From Brevibacterium picturae (GTDB lineage Bacteria > Actinomycetota > Actinomycetes > Actinomycetales > Brevibacteriaceae), in the NCBI RefSeq assembly GCF_030453725.1, contig NZ_JAKDJU010000164.1:1-6669 (forward strand): a DNA stretch of 6,669 bases, given 5' to 3'. The number at the start of each line of letters is the position of its first letter. Positions within the stretch are counted from its first letter, which is position 1. A program made the position numbers and the translations under genes. The notes under the pieces were generated by a model. The model was not told the origin of the DNA. It ran no database searches and saw only the letters and a list, made by a program, of their open reading frames with translations. Shown here piece by piece: positions 4,588 through 6,669 of the stretch.

Positions 4588-6656
4588 GTGATCACCCGAC
4601 ACCGCCCCGGCCATCCGACAACGCGGCCGGGGCGGTCGCCGAGCAGACCGCGGAAGCGAAGAAGGACTCCGCCGAGGTGCTGCGCAAGGTCGACACCTCG
4701 AGTCGATTCCGCACCGACCTCGGGTGGTGGGCGTGGGTCATCGGCGGCATCTCGATCGTCTTCACCCTCTACCACCTCTATGCGGCGCTGGAGCGTCCAT
4801 TCAACACGTGGATGCACTCGTCGCTGCATCTTGCGGGGGCGACTGCCCTGATCTTCTTCCTCTACCCGGCCAGCAAGCGGCTGCTCGACGCGCCGGCCAG
4901 CGGAAACCGGGTGGCCGATATCCTCATCGGCCGTGGCAAGGGGATCGCTTGGTACGACGTCGTCCTCGGATTGGCCGGGCTCGGCTGCAATCTCTACGTG
5001 TTCTTCGACTACACGCGCCTGGTGAGCAACTCGGTGCAGATTCTCGGATACTCCGAACTCGACTTCTTCGTCGCCGTCCTCGGAGTCCTCCTCATCCTCG
5101 AGGCGACACGTCGATGCGTCGGCCTGCCGATCGTCATCATCGCCGGAATCGCTCTGCTCTACGGTCTCTTCGGCAACTACCTGCCGGTGTTCAAGCATTC
5201 GGGGCTGAGCGTCGAAGACCTCGCCACAGGCATGTTCCTGTCCAGCGGCGGGGGCATCTTCGGCACGCCGATCCAGGTGTCGGCGAATTTCATCTTCCTC
5301 TTCCTCTTCTTCGCAGTGATGCTCGTCCACACGAACATCGGCCAGTTCTTCAACGATCTCGCCTACCGGCTGACCGGCAGGTTCACCGGCGGCCCGGCAA
5401 AGGCGGCCGTGGTGGCCTCGGGTCTGCAGGGAATGGTCTCGGGCTCGTCGGTTGCGAACACGGTCGCATCGGGATCGTTCACCATTCCGCTGATGAAGCG
5501 GGCCGGGTTCAAACCCCACTTCGCCGCCGCGACCGAGGCCACAGCATCGACCGGCGGGCAGCTCATGCCGCCGATCATGGGCGCCGCGGCATTCATCATG
5601 GCTCAGAATGTGCCCGACCTCGAATACAACGGGCTCATCGTCATCGCCATCATTCCCGCTCTCCTCTACTTCCTCGGAGCGTTCCTCTCCATCCACTTCG
5701 AGGCGAAGACCACCGGAATCCTGGGAATGGCGAAGAGCAGCCTTCCCAACGGCATCGAGCTGCTCAAACGCCTCGACCTGCTCCTGCCCCTCGTCGTCAT
5801 CGTCCTCACTCTGCTGTCCGGCATGTCGCCGATCCGTGCGGCACTGTTCGGCATCGGCACAGGGTTCATCCTCAGCTTCCTGCGCAAGATCACCCGCCTC
5901 ACTCCGCGGGGATTCGTCGAGTTGCTCGTCTCGGGCGCACGAACGGCCCTGCCGGTCATCGCGGCCTGTGCGACAGCTGGGATCGTCGCCGGCACCGTCA
6001 CGGTGACGGGACTCGGCGGGCAGTTGGGCAAGGGACTCGTCGATCTCGCGGGAGGCAACTTCTTCATCGTGCTGTTCATGGTGATGATCGCCTGCCTGGT
6101 GCTCGGCATGGGACTTCCGACGACGGCGAACTACGTTGTCACGGCCACCATCGCCGCGCCGATCCTGTACAACAACTTCGACGTTCCGCTCATCGCCGCA
6201 CACATGTTCGTGTTCTTCTTCGGCATCCTCGCCGATATCACACCTCCTGTGTGTCTGGCGGCCTATGCCGGTGCGGGCATTGCGGCGGCGAATCCGATGC
6301 GCGCAGGTGTCACAGCGCTGCGTATCGCCATTGCGGGCTTCCTCATCCCGTATGTCTTCATCCTGGAGCCGGCACTTCTGCTGCAGGGAACCGTGTCGGA
6401 GATGCTGATTGCCCTGGTCACGCTGATTCTGGGCATGGTCGGAGTCTCAGCGGGTCTGGCCGGCTACTTCTTCGGTTCGGCAAACGTCGTCGAACGGCTG
6501 TTGCTCGTCGCCGGCGGCATAGCCTTGGTCTACCCGAACCTGTGGGTCTCGGCGGTGGGCCTGGGTGCGCTGGTCATCATCGCGGTCGAGCAGAAGCTGC
6601 GCAAGGCGACCACCTCTGACCAGATCGCGAAGGGACTCACAGAGCAGAAGGCCTGA
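4584..6656 (+). CDS. Fused TRAP transporter permease (DctQ-DctM fusion, TAXI-associated type)
   Basis: This 690-residue integral membrane protein carries out ion-coupled import of the solute delivered by the TAXI lipoprotein. Residues 1-45 are a hydrophilic cytoplasmic tail. Hydrophobic segments at about 48-68, 81-95, 122-142, 158-175 and 180-200 make up the small-subunit (DctQ-like) part and the joining region. The large-subunit (DctM) part runs from about 230 to 630. It contains the paired signatures GLQGMVSGSSVANTVASGSF (280-299) and EATASTGGQLMPPIMGAAAF (318-337), then GMGLPTTANYVVTATIAAP (508-526) and ADITPPVCLAAYAGAGIAAA (550-569). Two or three further hydrophobic segments (about 606-668) precede a basic cytoplasmic tail. 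Size and order match the fused permeases that partner TAXI receptors, so no separate small-subunit gene is needed. The start is GTG, fixed by the four-base overlap with the receptor gene. No terminator is visible in the 13 bases left after the stop. Confidence 0.95.
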   Translation: MSDHPTPPRPSDNAAGAVAEQTAEAKKDSAEVLRKVDTSSRFRTDLGWWAWVIGGISIVFTLYHLYAALERPFNTWMHSSLHLAGATALIFFLYPASKRLLDAPASGNRVADILIGRGKGIAWYDVVLGLAGLGCNLYVFFDYTRLVSNSVQILGYSELDFFVAVLGVLLILEATRRCVGLPIVIIAGIALLYGLFGNYLPVFKHSGLSVEDLATGMFLSSGGGIFGTPIQVSANFIFLFLFFAVMLVHTNIGQFFNDLAYRLTGRFTGGPAKAAVVASGLQGMVSGSSVANTVASGSFTIPLMKRAGFKPHFAAATEATASTGGQLMPPIMGAAAFIMAQNVPDLEYNGLIVIAIIPALLYFLGAFLSIHFEAKTTGILGMAKSSLPNGIELLKRLDLLLPLVVIVLTLLSGMSPIRAALFGIGTGFILSFLRKITRLTPRGFVELLVSGARTALPVIAACATAGIVAGTVTVTGLGGQLGKGLVDLAGGNFFIVLFMVMIACLVLGMGLPTTANYVVTATIAAPILYNNFDVPLIAAHMFVFFFGILADITPPVCLAAYAGAGIAAANPMRAGVTALRIAIAGFLIPYVFILEPALLLQGTVSEMLIALVTLILGMVGVSAGLAGYFFGSANVVERLLLVAGGIALVYPNLWVSAVGLGALVIIAVEQKLRKATTSDQIAKGLTEQKA

Positions 6657-6669
6657 ACCCCGAGGCCGG

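Noticed and set aside
3430..4614. 394-codon open frame on the - strand opposite the receptor gene
   Set aside because: It covers almost exactly the TAXI gene in the complementary frame, has no recognisable domain, and comes from strong third-position G/C bias.
4557..6203. 548-codon open frame on the - strand opposite the permease gene
   Set aside because: The translation is a low-complexity Asp/Glu/Arg/His-rich string with no domain, typical of the antisense of a GC-rich membrane-protein gene. The + strand frame has full TRAP permease motifs.
4724..6619. 631-codon alternative + strand frame within the permease gene
   Set aside because: Its product is Arg/His/Pro-rich with no membrane segments or motifs. 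It is an out-of-frame reading of the permease.

Overview
The window is high in G+C, with strongly G/C-biased third codon positions and long spurious open frames on the other strand. It carries four tightly spaced genes, all on the + strand. The combination of GTG starts, a possible leaderless promoter, a Gram-positive style lipoprotein and a PucR-type regulator points to an actinobacterium. A Micrococcales genus such as Brevibacterium would fit, but that genus guess is an impression and not a demonstrated assignment.

Layout: bases 1-115 are an upstream intergenic stretch with a possible promoter and overlapping inverted repeats at the first start codon. Bases 116-1801 encode a PucR/CdaR-type transcriptional regulator. 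Bases 1802-1959 are a 158-base gap with two small palindromes, a possible -10 element and a 9-bp inverted repeat that reaches into the next ribosome binding site. Bases 1960-3468 encode a fold-type III PLP enzyme of the ornithine/diaminopimelate/arginine decarboxylase superfamily, with an unusual inserted loop and an unusual active-site residue. Bases 3469-3591 are a 123-base gap with an inverted repeat and a GC-rich hairpin. Bases 3592-4587 encode a TAXI-type TRAP solute-binding lipoprotein. Bases 4584-6656 encode the fused (DctQ+DctM) TRAP permease, overlapping the binding-protein gene by four bases. Only 13 bases follow the permease. No gap exceeds 300 bases.

Working model (inference): the last three genes form a catabolic or utilisation cassette. 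The lipoprotein captures a small carboxylate or amino acid outside the membrane, the fused permease imports it by ion-coupled secondary transport, and the PLP enzyme decarboxylates or otherwise converts it, or a product made from it, in the cytoplasm. The adjacent PucR-type protein is the likely substrate-responsive regulator. The substrate cannot be read from the sequence. The PLP enzyme has Phe where ornithine and diaminopimelate decarboxylases have the acidic residue that holds the distal amino group, so a role as ordinary LysA is unlikely. I see no RNA genes, CRISPR arrays, insertion sequences or phage genes.
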